A stretch of 64,000 bases of DNA from Diprion similis. Its lineage: Eukaryota > Arthropoda > Insecta > Hymenoptera > Diprionidae. The stretch spans positions 14,136,001-14,200,000 of the forward strand of contig NC_060116.1 in the NCBI RefSeq assembly GCF_021155765.1, in the 5' to 3' direction. A program made the translations under genes and the position numbers. A model generated the notes under the pieces. It saw only the letters and a list, made by a program, of their open reading frames with translations. It made no database searches and was not told where the DNA came from. Shown here in pieces: positions 11,253-26,612 of the stretch (its first letter is position 1; every line of letters starts with the position of its first letter).

Positions 11253-13104
11253 GAAACCCAAGCCCCAATAGGTATGCCCATCAATTTTCATCAATAATTG
11301 ATTGTTGAATCGCCATTTTGAAATTTTCTGTTCATAAAATTCTATATGGCGGATTTGATCCGCTCCTCGTTATTAAGAGGGGTATTGAAGATGAGAAGTG
11401 TAAGTCCAAACAAAGCGATATGCTGTTGAGATCACTTGATTGTGTTGTATTAATAATACAAAGATGACATACAAAGTATACTCATAAATTTACTAATTTG
11501 GTGTGCAGCATTTGTATACCTTAGAAATAATAATAGATTCACTTTTTGGAGATTGCATTATCTGATTTTACTTCAATCATGTTTCACAAGTCAAAGACGT
11601 AAAGCAAAAAAAAAAAAATTATCATTAACAACGATGCAAGTTAAGATTGAACCTGATACCGAATAATACAGGGTAAATGCAATTCTGCAAGTGATAATGC
11701 TGTTCAATCTTTGTGAATTCAACGGTACAATAATTTTTTACCATTGTTATTAAAGTGATATACATTGTCATTTGAAAAGAGGCCTTCTTTAGAGCAACGT
11801 TAATAATTATTTCTTATTATAGGTAGTATTTTATATTATCTGTAAACATAAGTAAGATTGTTGAATGTACAGAGATTTTTAAACTGAATTTTAACAGTCG
11901 ATATTGAAGTTTATCAAGTGAAAGAATATTCGAAGTCAATTACAACCAAGAAAACTAAAAAAAATATATATATATTTAGAAAAAATGCCCAAGACGAATG
12001 CATTTCGTTTTATAAAAAAAAGTTGACAAAAATATTGGACTTATGCTGTTTGTTCCTTTGACCCCCTATATTATATGTATTAATAATGAATTGATAATTG
12101 TTATGTCTGTAATAAATCAACGAATCTGTGAGCCCCTTTTAGGTTTTATCGCAGGCCGGGGATGGCACGTTGTCCTTTAATATATGTGGGCTACTTTGCA
12201 AGAAGCCCACGTTAACATTATCTATTGATCTTTTTATCCAAGATCTAGAGTTTATTTTATTATTGAAAATTTTACCTTCTGTATTAGATCGATATTAATC
12301 GATAGTTTCAATATACCCCAATAAACTATAATGTAAGATTTGCGCATACATTCGCACACATGTGCTAATAAGTTATCAATGTGTCACGCAATGAACAAAT
12401 TTTATACACATGGCAATTGGAAATCTGGATTTCCTTCGTTTTACTTGAGCCTAGTCAAATGTTAACTAGACTAATTTCAAGATTACTGCTTTGTATGCGG
12501 CCTCTATATATTACCTTGCAGTAATCTTTAAGTAATATATATCACTGCTACCACGATGCACAATGCTAAAAAGTCTAAATTTAACTTCTAAATAAATGCA
12601 ATATGTAAGACAACGAACTTGCCTTATACGGACGAAGGTGTAGGGTGTCTTATGTTAGCATTCTGATTAAAGGAATCAGTTGTATGTATTTTAACACACA
12701 TTAGTTACTAATTTTTATTGCGAGTTTTAGACATTATAACATCCATATAGATTTATTTGCTGATAGACTTTTTTTTATCCGTTTTCACAAGTTAAATCAA
12801 AAAACAGCGAGATTTTACATTTTTCAAACATACCCTACTTTTATACAAGTAAGAGACACCCTATAACGAAATTTAGTTTCTCCAATAAACAACTGAAAAT
12901 GGCATGATCAAATAATAACACAGCATTTCAATATAGGTATAATTGAAAAAATAATCTATAATTAAAATAATAGAAAGAACAGAGTGTACGAAACGTTTCG
13001 CAGTTTTATTAGAATTTTTTCAAGATACTTACAAAAGTTTATTAAGATTTTTAAGTTTTTTTTTTTTTTTTTTATATTTGTCGGGATTATTATTATTTTG
13101 GACA
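11253..13104. other. STAT 3' UTR and convergent spacer
   Basis: AT-rich DNA between the ends of STAT (+) and the SAXO gene (-). The left part is probably STAT 3' UTR, with an aataaa at 12111-12116. A short hairpin (gtgggctactt, loop tgc, aagaagcccac) lies at 12186-12210, and a TA-flanked inverted-repeat element at 12643-12861. I see no coding exon. Confidence 0.5.
12643..12861. mobile_element. Possible TA-flanked MITE
   Basis: The left end reads gggtgtcttatgtta. The right end, on the reverse strand, reads gggtgtctcttacttg. TA dinucleotides flank both (12641-12642, 12862-12863). The matching ends are short, so this is less certain than the other elements. The interior is AT-rich and non-coding. 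Confidence 0.45.
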
Positions 13105-16100
13105 TTATAACGAATCCGGGCCACAATCTTCTTGTGATTCTGGTGGGCAGGGACACTCGTCCAAAACACAGTCTTCGATATAGTAACCCGGAGCAGGGTA
13201 GCTCTGGTGATACACAGTATCATCGCCCATCTTAGTTGTGGGCGGTTTGTATTGTGTCTTTCGAGCCCAAGGCAAATCCATTTTAGGTCCTGGAATCCAC
13301 GGCTGATAGGATAGTTTGTTGATGGTTTCTCCATCTATCTTCGCCGCAGGTCTAACAATGGGTGGACGTAAATTAATTTTAAAAATTCCGTACGTATTAG
13401 GTATTTTTATCTCGTACAACTGATTTCAACTTAAGGGAGTAAAGTGAAAATCAATCCCTTGTTGATGCATTTCACTATCGAGAAAGAGATAATGGTTTGT
13501 GAGTGGTTTACTCAGGTCTGACAATTACGTATTAATCTTTTTAAATTTACAATGCTAATATTTTATCATTTAGATTATAGCACGCAGTTTCCAGTAACTG
13601 CTATAGACAAGTTTCGTTAGTACTCTTTTTTTTTCGGTTATAGAAATTCAAGTAAATGCAATTAGATATACAGCCTGTTGAATGAAAATGGTAATCGGTG
13701 CTTTGGAATAAAATTTTGAGTTTGTTGGTAAAACGAGACCTTTAGCACCAAGTTGGAAGAATTTTGTGGCCTGTGAGAGTTGAGTATTCGGACTGTTCAA
13801 ATATGTTTTTTACGTTCACATTAGGTTTTGCTTTATTGGTACGAGCATTAACAAAATTGGTATATAGTCGCCTTAGCATTAATTAAAATAATCATTGCTC
13901 ATTGTCAGCCTTGATGTGTTGAAGAACTGTATAAACTTAATTATACAGATTGATATACATAATTTATTAACATAATTATATGTGCCCAGGAAATATCCAA
14001 TGTTATAATATTCGATGTTACACTGAATATGAAATAAAGTTAGATATACCTAAAAGTTAAAATATCGTTTAGCTCAAGTAATAAGATTATAACATTTTTT
14101 AATACCTATGAAAATAATTTGCGTTCGCTAATGTTACGAAAATTTATAAGTGTTGGAGACAAGGAGGAAATTTAAAACTCTTGCTCAACCGAACTATATT
14201 TTTTAGTTATGATTAACTCCTTATCACTACCTACCTCACGAATACTTCTATCAAAACCTCGCTGCACAAAATTTGTAATCAAATTTTCATCCCGTTTTGA
14301 CATCCTCAATTCTAACATCTCTCGTGAAATGAACACTATTTAAAGAATGTCTGCTAGCCTGGTAAACCCTTGAATTATTATGAAATTTTTTTTTTTACCA
14401 TGGAATCTCCTTGAAACCAAGGAAAGTTTCGGATTTTTCCTGGAATTTTCGATATCCCCGCCGATAATTTTTAATTGAATGAATTGAATATATTCGGTTG
14501 AAATATCGATTGTTTTCATTTTGTCGATTTTCTGATAATTATATAAATATAGAAAAACTGTATGCAAAAATCTGATAATTGGTATCCATACTCTCGAAGA
14601 AATGTATTATAACACCCTAAAGGCTCAACTCTGAGTGACACGTGATAAAGTCTGGTGACTTGGTATGGGAGACCCCTAAATGGTGTTTCCAATTTACAGG
14701 GTATTGTATAAAGTGTAAGTAAAATCAAATACTTGATTACTTGAAAACTTGAATTTGTAAGACAAATCATATTATTCGAAATTTTCAAAATTAAAAATAA
14801 ATATGAAGAACTCATAGTTCAACGGCCAGATCAGGTTTAAAATTCTTATTATCGAAGCAAGAATTTTTGAGAACAGGTTCGTAATTCTGAAATGAGGCAT
14901 ACAGCCCGAAAATTCGTTTTTTAGATTTTATATTGAGAATTAAGTCTGAAGACGAACCCATAAATATGTTACCTCTGAAATATGTTACCTAAAAAGTTGA
15001 TTTCATTCCGAAGCATTTCACCACCTTGTTTTTGTAAATTCGTGCAACGGAAGTAAAGGTATAAGCATTTGAAAAATGAGTAATCAATGAATTCTTCAAA
15101 AAAATCTTACTCATCAATCGTAATGACTAAAAATTGAAAAAAATCAAGAATTCTTTTTTCACAGAATACAAATAGATAGCCAAGTATGACCTAAGTGAAA
15201 TATGTTAACTTTCAAAGTCTTGCCAAGTTGGCACAGAAAGTCGCATATGTATACATTTGGATGCGAAAATCTAATTACAAATGTCATTATAAGTACCCTG
15301 GAATACTCAGGGAATTTTGAAACGAAGGATTGGTAGACACGTTGAGTTAACTGTACTGATACCAATACCACTATATCAATGCTATATACTAACGTTGATT
15401 AACTTGATTTGAAGAATTAAATCAAGTATTTATCCTAAAAACGCACCTAATTCATCATTTTTAAACCCACAAAATCTGACATACATGATTAAATAAAAAA
15501 TCAAAAGCATATATGAAAACTATCTCAGTTAAATCTTTGAACTTACTTGCAATATTGTGATGATGGCTTATAACTCGTCACTGGTTCTATAGGTCCAGGA
15601 TCCATGTATGAAAGAGTTGCAGTAGTCCTACCTTCGAGCGGTTGATCGGATGATCGAATATTATCACAAGGAATAACCAGATCAGGTCGTGGAACAAGTT
15701 TCGGTACAAAGTCGTGTCTGTTAGTTGTAAGGCATTGCATAGGCCCGTCACCCATCATATTTCTGCGACTCGGAATTATGAGACCTCTTTTTTCAACCGA
15801 TACTGGTTGGTAGCTCAACTGAAAGGTAATAAAAGTAGACAGTAAACATTAAGTTTTGAGTCTCTGTGAAATCAAGGAATTATTTGCATTGCAGTATCGA
15901 AATTTATGGTACTTCAATGTGTTTGATTTTTTCTTTTCAACAAACAGTTTACTTCACATTCTTGGTACCTTATTAGTAGTATCACCAGACATCTTTTGAT
16001 TGGACCTAGCAATATTACTGCAAGGGCGAATCGGAACTGGTCTTTCGATATCGCAGGGTAAAAAGCTTTCCCCATAGATTGTTTTCCCTGCAAATTGAGC

Positions 16101-18112
16101 GCCGCCAGGGAATATAGTGCTATCATTTGCAGGTTTAAACGGTTGTTCCCGGGCCAAATTTTCATTTTGTAGATAACTCTTCGAGTAGGTTGTTGCACCC
16201 TCCATTGTTGCGTCTGGCGGTCTTTTACACAATATTTCTTAATGAGTTATAGATATGTACAGTATTTTCATTACTTGATAAATTTCAATGGCTGCAACAG
16301 TGATTGGTTTTTATAATAGCTTAAAATTGTCTCCACTATCAAATGAAAATAATCTAAAAACTTGTACTTGTATGCTTGTTTCAGTTTCCAAGGATAAATT
16401 TCTTTTCTTGGAACTCGAAACGGTTGATAGCTAAGCTTTTGTGTTGTGTATTTTTCTATACTCTTCTCTGGAGGGCAGTATTGCCCTTCAGGTTTGTAAT
16501 TAACCACAGGTTCTACAGGGCCTGGATTCATGTACGACAACGCAGCAGTTGTTTTGTCGTCCAAAACGCCCTTACTCGTGCGAATGTTATTGCACGGCAC
16601 AAATAAATCCATTCTTGGTACATATTTTGGTACATAATCATGACGCGCAGTTGTTATACATTGCATCGGACCTTGACCGCTTTGGGTTCTACAGATCAAA
16701 TATTTAGTATCATACAGCGAAAATAAATTCGTGGAGATATTTTAGTTATCTACTATATTATTTCAACCTGCGGGAAGGGGTAAAGGCCTTTGCTCTAGTA
16801 ATACCCCAGTTAGCTCGAAAGCTCAGTCGATTCGTTGTTTCATCAGATATTTTTCCCATAGCTCTGTCAAGAGAGTGAACTGGTTTGAAAGATTGAGTTT
16901 TCGCATGTCGTGCTGCTGCTTTATCAACGTTTAGGTATGATAAATGATATGTTGTGTTTGCATCGATAGGTTTCGTAGGGGGGCAATAAACTTTTTCTGG
17001 AGCATAAGATTTCTCCCTGGCTGGTTGCACGTAACGTTTTGTACACTAAATCGTAAATATGGTATAATAGCATTATTTTTATTATTCTTGTAGTGAATCA
17101 GTACTAAAAATGCGATGGTTGGTAAGCATTGGTTAGTTTAAAACTCTTGCATATAGTTTGAAGAGGAGAATTTATTTCATCAGATTTATATATACTTGTG
17201 CCCCATCTCTCAGTGTTTGTATGGAAACACGGAAATTGAGGAATTACATAAAATCCGCTGATAATTTTAGATACAGTCTTGTCTATTACGATTTTTACAG
17301 AGTTAGAATACTTTCTAGCCCTTGTGGCATGTAATTTTTCTTACATTAGAATAGTAACTTCGACACTGTTAGTCATCTTTTTTACAAATGTTCCATAACA
17401 ATTCAATAATTCTAAGAATCTGATATTTTCTTCACGCTATACATATAAAAAATGTTCAGCAATGTCCTTCCAATTGATATACGTATGTACGTTCAAGTAC
17501 AATATCGATTATTGATCTTTGATTTTAGTTGCACCGAGACATCAATGAAACGTAAGTACTGAAAATTATCTTTTTTTGTTTGCTGAGATTTGACCTCACG
17601 ATAATTGACGAAATACAAACATATTCTGATCAATTTTGCAACCGAATTAATTCTGAACAGAGAGCGACAATAATGATTATTTTGATTTCATTCAGCAACC
17701 TATGTATACATTGAGAACAACCGTAAGTTTATGGATAATTCGTAATTCCTATCTGAACTTGAGGTATAAGTTCAACCCCACAATTAGTTGATTTTATAAT
17801 CCTTGTAATTAGTTACAATCGTTAAACTAAACAAAACATTCACCTGAGTAGAACATGAGATGGCACAAATTATAGTGCTAAGTGATTCCCAATTACAATA
17901 ATTCACTTCTAAGAAAATTGCAGAATATTACGAATAACTCATAAGTATGCCCTTGTATGTACATGAACAACTTTAGGTATCTATGAGTTACGTAATAAAT
18001 TCTTATTTAATTTGCATAATCTTGTTCTTACTTTCATATTGCATGGGCAAGTGGTTGGTCTGACTTGGGCTCGATACGCCCTTTTATTAGGACACAGCTC
18101 TACTACCTCCAT
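13105..18112 (-). CDS. SAXO-type stabilizer of axonemal microtubules
   Basis: Homologue of the SAXO1/2 (FAM154) family, proteins that bind and stabilise microtubules of cilia and flagella. Proposed exons in coding order: 18112-18032, 17045-16768, 16688-16368, 16221-15969, 15818-15547, 13351-13105, totalling 1452 nt for 483 residues. The N-terminus is short and cysteine-bearing (TTCPCNMKCTKRYVQP), like the conserved Cys-rich start of SAXO proteins. The rest is built of recurring repeats with cores such as ANTTYHLSYL, DETTNRLSF, KTTAALSYMNPGP, TTQKLSYQPF, GATTYSKSYL, RTTATLSYMDPGP and GETINKLSYQPW, each followed by a Lys-Pro-rich linker (FKP, YKP). This TTxxLSY spacing is the family's microtubule-binding repeat. 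The last exon ends in an acidic Cys/Pro tail. In insects, expression is expected in sperm and ciliated sensory neurons. The family call is strong; the orthologue within it is open, so I give no symbol. Confidence 0.88.
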
Positions 18113-19695
18113 TGTGTTCTAGGACTCCCTTAGAATCCAAGCAAATTTGTTAAAAGTTATACACCAAATGGGATATAGTTGTTATAAAAATCAATTACAA
18201 AGTGTAATATAAAAAATTAAAAGTATTTAAAACTCGATCATCCGACGTTAAAGCTCTGACGAAGCTGTTAACAGTGAAGTTTCAGCCTCTGCCAAAATAA
18301 AAGCATGCTAATATCAAGTTAAATGGAATTGTTTAAATTTGTTTTGAGGCTAATTTCCGAGGAATGCATGGAAAATTTGTCAATTCAAAACAAAATCAGT
18401 TTAATCTATTCATGTAATCTACAAAATTCTACATAGCAATGAATCACTGATTTATCTATTATATACTAGCAATTCGTACTAAAATAATTGCCCAAATTTC
18501 TCTTTAAAATTAAATTACTTACATCTTTTTTCATAAACTAAGGCATCATACTAGTATTCGTATGCTTAAATACTTTTTTCCACACAAGTTATGTACTTTA
18601 TTAGAACTTTTTTAATAGAGTTGAACCTACTAATTCAATAACCCATATTAGGGCCAATTTACATCATTGTTCATTCTGACTACGATTAAGGTTGAAGTTT
18701 GAATTTTATTTGGTTTGTAACGTTGCTTAAGTTTATATGACAAAACGGAAACTATACATATAAAAACTACACGTTTCCCTCACTTATTCTCTTGTAAAAA
18801 GCTTAATCTTATATTGGTTCTCTGCCAACAACAGGGATAATGTGAAAAGCTTGTTGCAGTACTTGAGTGGTACAAATTTCATGTTATTAAATGAACTTAA
18901 ACCTGGTACAGATGTTCTTGGCTATTAATTTTTTATTTTCATCCAACAGAGCAGGGTGAATGCAAAAATGTATATTCAAATAATTATTGATGATTGTCCA
19001 ATCACCAATGTAGCATCAGAGGTCTATCTTAGCACTGCAATTTGAGCTCACCATCTGAATTTCTGAAGAGAATAAATCACCAGGCCAAAAATAATCATAT
19101 TTTGATATAAAAATATAATTCTACTCTCAATCTAATCATTTAGCAGGTTTCCTAACGTCAATGCTTGACTTTCTTTATAACAAGGAATTATTTTAGGGGA
19201 TTAAATAATCTTCATTTTGTATGTCGTTAATCGTATATGACTGAATTTAAAACACTAATCCCACAATATGTATCGACTCAAAAATGTTCAGAAGTAAACA
19301 GACAACCCTAAGTATTATGTAATCCTAAATTATTCTTTTAAAAATTATGAGATATGCCTAAATGAGTTGGAAATATGCACAAATTTTTTTCTACATCTAT
19401 ACGTAAGTTGCCCAATGTCATACAATGCAACCAAGGATGATTTTAACGCGATATATTTACTGTGTACAATATCATAATATGAACAATGTTTATACCCCAT
19501 TTACAAGAAAATGTCTCATGATCAGCGGTGGATTCTTGACTAATAGACATAATCAGTAATATTAATGTTATTGTAAAGATAATTATTAATCCAATGTTTA
19601 TTTAAACAATTGATGGGGAAGGGGTAGAGTCTGTAATCCATATTTCCTAGACAAGTCTTGTCTTCCATGTAAGATCAATTTAGTAACCTGATAAC
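18113..19695. other. SAXO-PI4K2 spacer, no gene seen
   Basis: About 1.6 kb of AT-rich DNA between two minus-strand genes arranged head to tail. It must hold the SAXO promoter and the 3' UTR of PI4K2; a minus-strand AATAAA lies near 19598-19603. I see no exon, repeat family or RNA gene. Confidence 0.45.
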
Positions 19696-22280
<2,585 letters not shown>

Positions 22281-23494
22281 CACAGCCCACTTCTATGTGA
22301 TTGATCAACAGTTTCGAACTACCGACTACGAATAGTTAACCAATGAAAATCTACCTATTTGACATTCCTCTACACCACCTGTCAGTGACACACGAGATTG
22401 AACACGTATTTTTCTACTACTTGACACATTTGGCTATCCGCGATACGTAAAACAGCAAATATTAAAATGCAGTAGATTTTTGTTATTTCGGTACACTTTA
22501 TTTACAAAATTCGTCCATACAACGCGAGTCGACATAAAGATATGCAGACCTCAAGATTAACGAAAATAATGTTCCGTCATTGTAGCAGACGGAACAGCTG
22601 ACTCAACGCGACCATATTGCTATCGCAAAGAATGAATACACTGTACATTTACCGACTATTTATCATCGTTCTAGAACCTGATCGAAGTTTTCTCTACACA
22701 CTCTAAGGAAATTGAAATTTTTAGACAGCGAGTTCATCACACAAAGAGACGAGAATGCCGCGAGAATATGTATAACAATGACTTTATGCGATTTAAATTT
22801 CTTGAAATGCACCCTCCATATTACTACAATGCATTGTGGGATAATTTTAGCAGCCGCCAAGCGGCTAAAAAAAAAGAACTAAGAAACCTGTCGCGTTTAT
22901 CAATCTGTCACCTGTCGTCACAATTGAAGTACGGTTAGGTTTGGTTAGGACTGGGACGCCGATCCTGCTGTATCAATAATTACGTTTATACATACGTTGA
23001 TATCCAACGATAATAATCACTGACGCGGCCTACCTCGGTAAAGACACATGTATGTACGAAAGAATTTTACTCCTGAGCTTAATCCCGCGGGGAGACGTAA
23101 TCCCGAAAATATTATCATTTTTTTCATGAGGTTTTATATCCGATTATTTGGTCAGGATTCAGAGAATGGTAACTGGTAGTAAGCAGGTCGGAGGTTGAGT
23201 TCAATTCTCCGAATTCAGAATCATAACAACGTCCCTGTGACTGAATGCGTGAGTGAATGTGGGATGTTTATCACCTAGCATTGTATTAAGCGAGTTGAGC
23301 ATCATTCTTCTCTGGGCATTTGTGCCTGTTGTTTACTACCACGGGGTAGCTTGAACCTCTCTTATTGAATTTAATTTTAGTAATTTATTATACAAATATT
23401 TATTATTACTCAATTGTACATATATTAATATACATCCATATATAGATTTATAAATTATCATACTTACACTCAATTTAACGTCACGCGTTGAAAA
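22281..23494. promoter_or_regulatory. Divergent promoter region, PI4K2 (-) / EXD2 (+)
   Basis: The 1.2 kb between two divergent start codons must carry both promoters. It contains ggttaggtttggttagg near 22932, and a Lys-rich minus-strand reading at 22663-22860 that I do not regard as a gene. No TATA box or known motif can be assigned with confidence. Confidence 0.4.
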
Positions 23495-25844
23495 ATGTAT
23501 CAATTTCGCAAGGATAACATATTTTTCGTGTGTATGACAGTAGGATTGGCTCTTGTTGCTTCTAAGTACCGTAACAACGTGCTGCGAAGCGTGAGGCAGT
23601 TCTGCCAGAACGTATTTGTTTTTAATAAAAATTTAAGTATCGAAGATAAAAATTTTTACGTCGAGTCAGATAAAGTGATTTTGGTAAAATCCCCTGAGAA
23701 ATGCGATTACGCCTTGCAGCGTATTCGTCAGTAAGTATGCTCTCTGTATTTATTCCATTCATCTTATTGACTCCCAATGCCATCGTAACCTTCTCCTCCC
23801 ACTTGTCCGCTCGACTTATCGTATTTATATTTATTTTTCACAGTGACTTATCAGACGGAGTGTTGGGATTTGATTGCGAATGGGTCAATGATGAACCTGT
23901 TTCCTTGTTGCAATTGGCTACCTCCAACGGATTGTGTGTCCTTTTCCGCCTTGACAAAATCGGCTATGTTCCTGGCAAGCTTAAGGTGCAAATTTTAATC
24001 ATATCTCTACTGATTTATGCTATATTAGATTTCATAAGAATTCCCTGTTATCAATTTATAGGAATTGTTGTCGAACAAGCGTATACTCAAGGTTGGAGTG
24101 TCACCCTATGACGATGGAAGGAAGTTGACCAGAGATTTCGGGTGTCATGTATACGGAACTCTGGATCTTAGAGAACATGCCAGAAAGCTGGGCATTGCCA
24201 ATGCAGCAGGATTAGCCGCACTTTGCAAGGAGTATTTGGGAATAGAAATGGACAAAAATGCAGCAGTGAGACGCAGCAATTGGAACGCTGATTGTCTCAC
24301 TATGGAGCAAATTAATTATGCCGCATGCGATGCACTGTCCGCCGTCCTAATTTATCACCAAGTGAGAAAAAAAAATTTCTCATTCATATTCGCAATTGCT
24401 CCTTTCGTCATTCAAAAATTTCAACAGTTTCCAACATTGCTTCACATTACTTTAACGATATACAGATGCTGAAGAGAGCTCAACAACAACGGTCTTTATG
24501 GGGAAGCTTTGTTATAAATCTGAAAAATATTTGGGATCAGTCCGAAGAGGACAAACTGGGTAATCTACTGCAGGGAAATCTAGATATGAGGTCTGTTTCC
24601 GTTCTTATTCTTTACCTCTGTCAATAGAACTTGAGCTCTACACACTTTTCATGTTATGCCAAATTCAGGTTAATTGAAAAGAAATTTTTATTTTCAAGGT
24701 TCAAGGCTAACCCAAACAACTTAATTCATAAAAATAATCAGGAAACTAATAACACCAATTTGAAAATCAAGAACAAATCAACAGTAGTGACAAGAAACAA
24801 ACCACTATATCATAATTGCTATTTGCAAGCACCAGATGGTGATACGCTGTGTACTTGTGATAAAAAAAAAGCGACATGGTACGTTGAGAAGGGACTGGGA
24901 ACTGTGGTGCAGGAGGAACCCTACACTGTAAGATTGAAATTCGAACCATCTGGAAGAGCCCAGGGTGAAGTTGGACGATATTATACGCAGGTCAAGATAA
25001 ACCGTTGCGTTGTTTGTGGAGCGACGGATAAATTCATAAGAAAAAACGTCGTACCTAGAGAATATCGAAAATACTTTCCTGGTGAGTACAAAAATTCAAG
25101 GGTAAATATGTGATTGGTGTTAGCTGAAACGAAATTTGAACAATTTTAAGTAATCAATCGAATAAATAACTTTCAGTGGTCATGAAGGAACATCAGTCTC
25201 ACGACGTATTACTGCTTTGCCCGACTTGTCATCAAATGAGTAACATGCAAGATATCCGTATGCGAAAGCGATTAGCTGAAATGTGCGACGCCCCGTTATC
25301 CGGACCATCCATAAGTGTAGACGATGCCTACCAAAGTCATTGGAGAAGACTCCGTTCTGCTGTGCGAGCTCTTCGGAAAGAGTCTAGTCTTCCCAATCAA
25401 AGACGTCTGATATTGGAATCACACGTTTCCGAACTGACTGGACACAAAGAAATAACGCCGCAGTTATTGGATGAGCTTGATCAGCAAATAAAAGCTACGC
25501 ACCCCTCAGTATCTGTGCAAACGGGCCGTACACCACACGGATTGAAGGTGTCTACCGATGTTTCCAACATCCCTTTAACTATTTGCACGCTTCTATATGA
25601 AACAAAATTTTTACAGGTTGTAGAGTATTTTGAAAGTCAGCCTGGTGGTCTTGTCGAGTTGGAACAGCTTTGGAGGGAGCACTTTCTATCCGCAATGGAA
25701 CCAAAGTACATGCCCGAATTGTGGTCAGTCTGCCACAATCAGGAGCGTCTACTAATCCGTCTACAGCAACGCAGGATAGAACCACAAGACGCAAAATTGG
25801 CCGGAATACTTGAAAATGACCAAAAGATCAGCTGCCATGTGTAA
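23495..25844 (+). CDS. EXD2: EXD2-like 3'-5' exonuclease
   Basis: Homologue of EXD2, a DEDDy exonuclease of the WRN/RNase D group; the vertebrate protein is anchored at the mitochondrial outer membrane and linked to DNA repair and mitochondrial RNA handling. Proposed exons: 23495-23730, 23844-23985, 24062-24361, 24466-24590, 24699-25081, 25177-25844, the last with a probable 69-nt intron at 25548-25616. Length is 594 residues if it is spliced, 617 if retained. An N-terminal membrane segment (IFFVCMTVGLALVASKY) fits the EXD2 anchor. Exo I is LGFDCEWVND, with the catalytic Asp and Glu. Exo II lies around KVGVSPYDDGRKL. Exo III is NYAACDALSAVLIY. The C-terminal half has Cys pairs CVVCGAT and LLCPTCHQM, the HNH-like zinc region of EXD2. 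The end (LWREHFLSAMEPKYMPELWSV) is also family-typical. It converges on PAM16. Confidence 0.92.
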
Positions 25845-26222
25845 GCGTGACATTTCCTGTGTAAATAACCGATTATTTTTTGAATATAATATTCCCTGCG
25901 GTTACTATATGTTTTTATTTTTTTTCCTGTATATACTTTATTCACGTTACTCAGCAAAAGCTGACTAGAGAGTAAAATAACTCTGATGTCTCATGATATG
26001 GCGGTGAAAGTTACTGCCATATATTGCATCAGTTTGGTCTTTGCCAGTGCATCTATATTTCTGTAATCTAAATTCCTTGTTGACCCAATCCTAAGATGGT
26101 ATGTTCATTATATCTAAAAAAAGAACGAGACAACGTAGATGTCACATATCTATTACTGTTTATTATTAATTAATATATACAAGTATAATAGCGATAGATT
26201 TGAAAGACTAGACGCTAAGTGG
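25845..26222. other. Convergent 3' spacer of EXD2 and PAM16
   Basis: Short AT-rich 3'-to-3' spacer. The reverse complement of tttatt at 26159-26164 gives an AATAAA signal about 60 bp past the PAM16 stop. No other feature is visible. Confidence 0.5.
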
Positions 26223-26612
26223 CTAAGTTTCTTTGCTCTTTTTATGAGGGTCAGGAGCAGCTAGTTCCTGATTCTGCAATTCTTCGTCGATGCGTTCCTT
26301 GGCTCTGAAGACTTTGGATTGAAGATAGAACGATCCACCTTTGGCCTTGTCGTTAGCCTCCATTAAATACTTGAAATTACGTTCCAACGCTTCCTTATCT
26401 TTGAGGCTCTCTATGTTCATGATGCGTAGCGCCTCGTCCAAAGTTAAACCACTCCGGAGGTTCGCAGCTGCTCTTTCTCTACCTTGAGCACCGCCGCCAG
26501 CTCTCTTGGCTGCCTCTCGACTGGCCGAGATTTCTTGACGAAGAGCACGCGCGAATGCTCGACCCACGACCTGTGTTCCCAGGACGATTATCTGCGCTAT
26601 GTACTTAGCCAT
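26223..26612 (-). CDS. blp: PAM16 / Magmas, mitochondrial import motor subunit (Tim16)
   Basis: Subunit of the presequence-translocase-associated motor on the matrix side of the mitochondrial inner membrane, where it pairs with the J-protein PAM18 and restrains stimulation of mtHsp70. It is a single exon of 129 codons plus stop, close to the usual family size. The N-terminus MAKYIAQIIVLGTQVVGRAF is the conserved hydrophobic targeting segment, followed by ARALRQEISASREAA. The J-like domain covers about residues 55-115 (LTLDEALRIMNIESLKDKE, then YLMEANDKAKGGSFYLQSKV). As in all Magmas proteins the HPD triad is absent; NDKAKGG takes its place. RAKERIDEEL is the conserved last helix, and the tail is short and charged (DPHKKSKET). 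The symbol is that of the fly orthologue, black pearl. It diverges from eag, with about 4.1 kb between the start codons. Confidence 0.96.
   Translation of the reverse strand: MAKYIAQIIVLGTQVVGRAFARALRQEISASREAAKRAGGGAQGRERAAANLRSGLTLDEALRIMNIESLKDKEALERNFKYLMEANDKAKGGSFYLQSKVFRAKERIDEELQNQELAAPDPHKKSKET

Noticed and set aside
22281..22283. Start of PI4K2 one codon earlier
   Set aside because: The preceding in-frame codon is GTG, not a normal animal start; ATG at 22280 was chosen.
22929..22946. ggttaggtttggttagg as an insect telomere (TTAGG) remnant
   Set aside because: Only two TTAGG words are present; this is more likely a chance or promoter motif between divergent genes.
23160..23260. tRNA-like B-box (gagttcaattctcc) upstream of EXD2
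   Set aside because: No acceptor stem or anticodon arm can be drawn around it.
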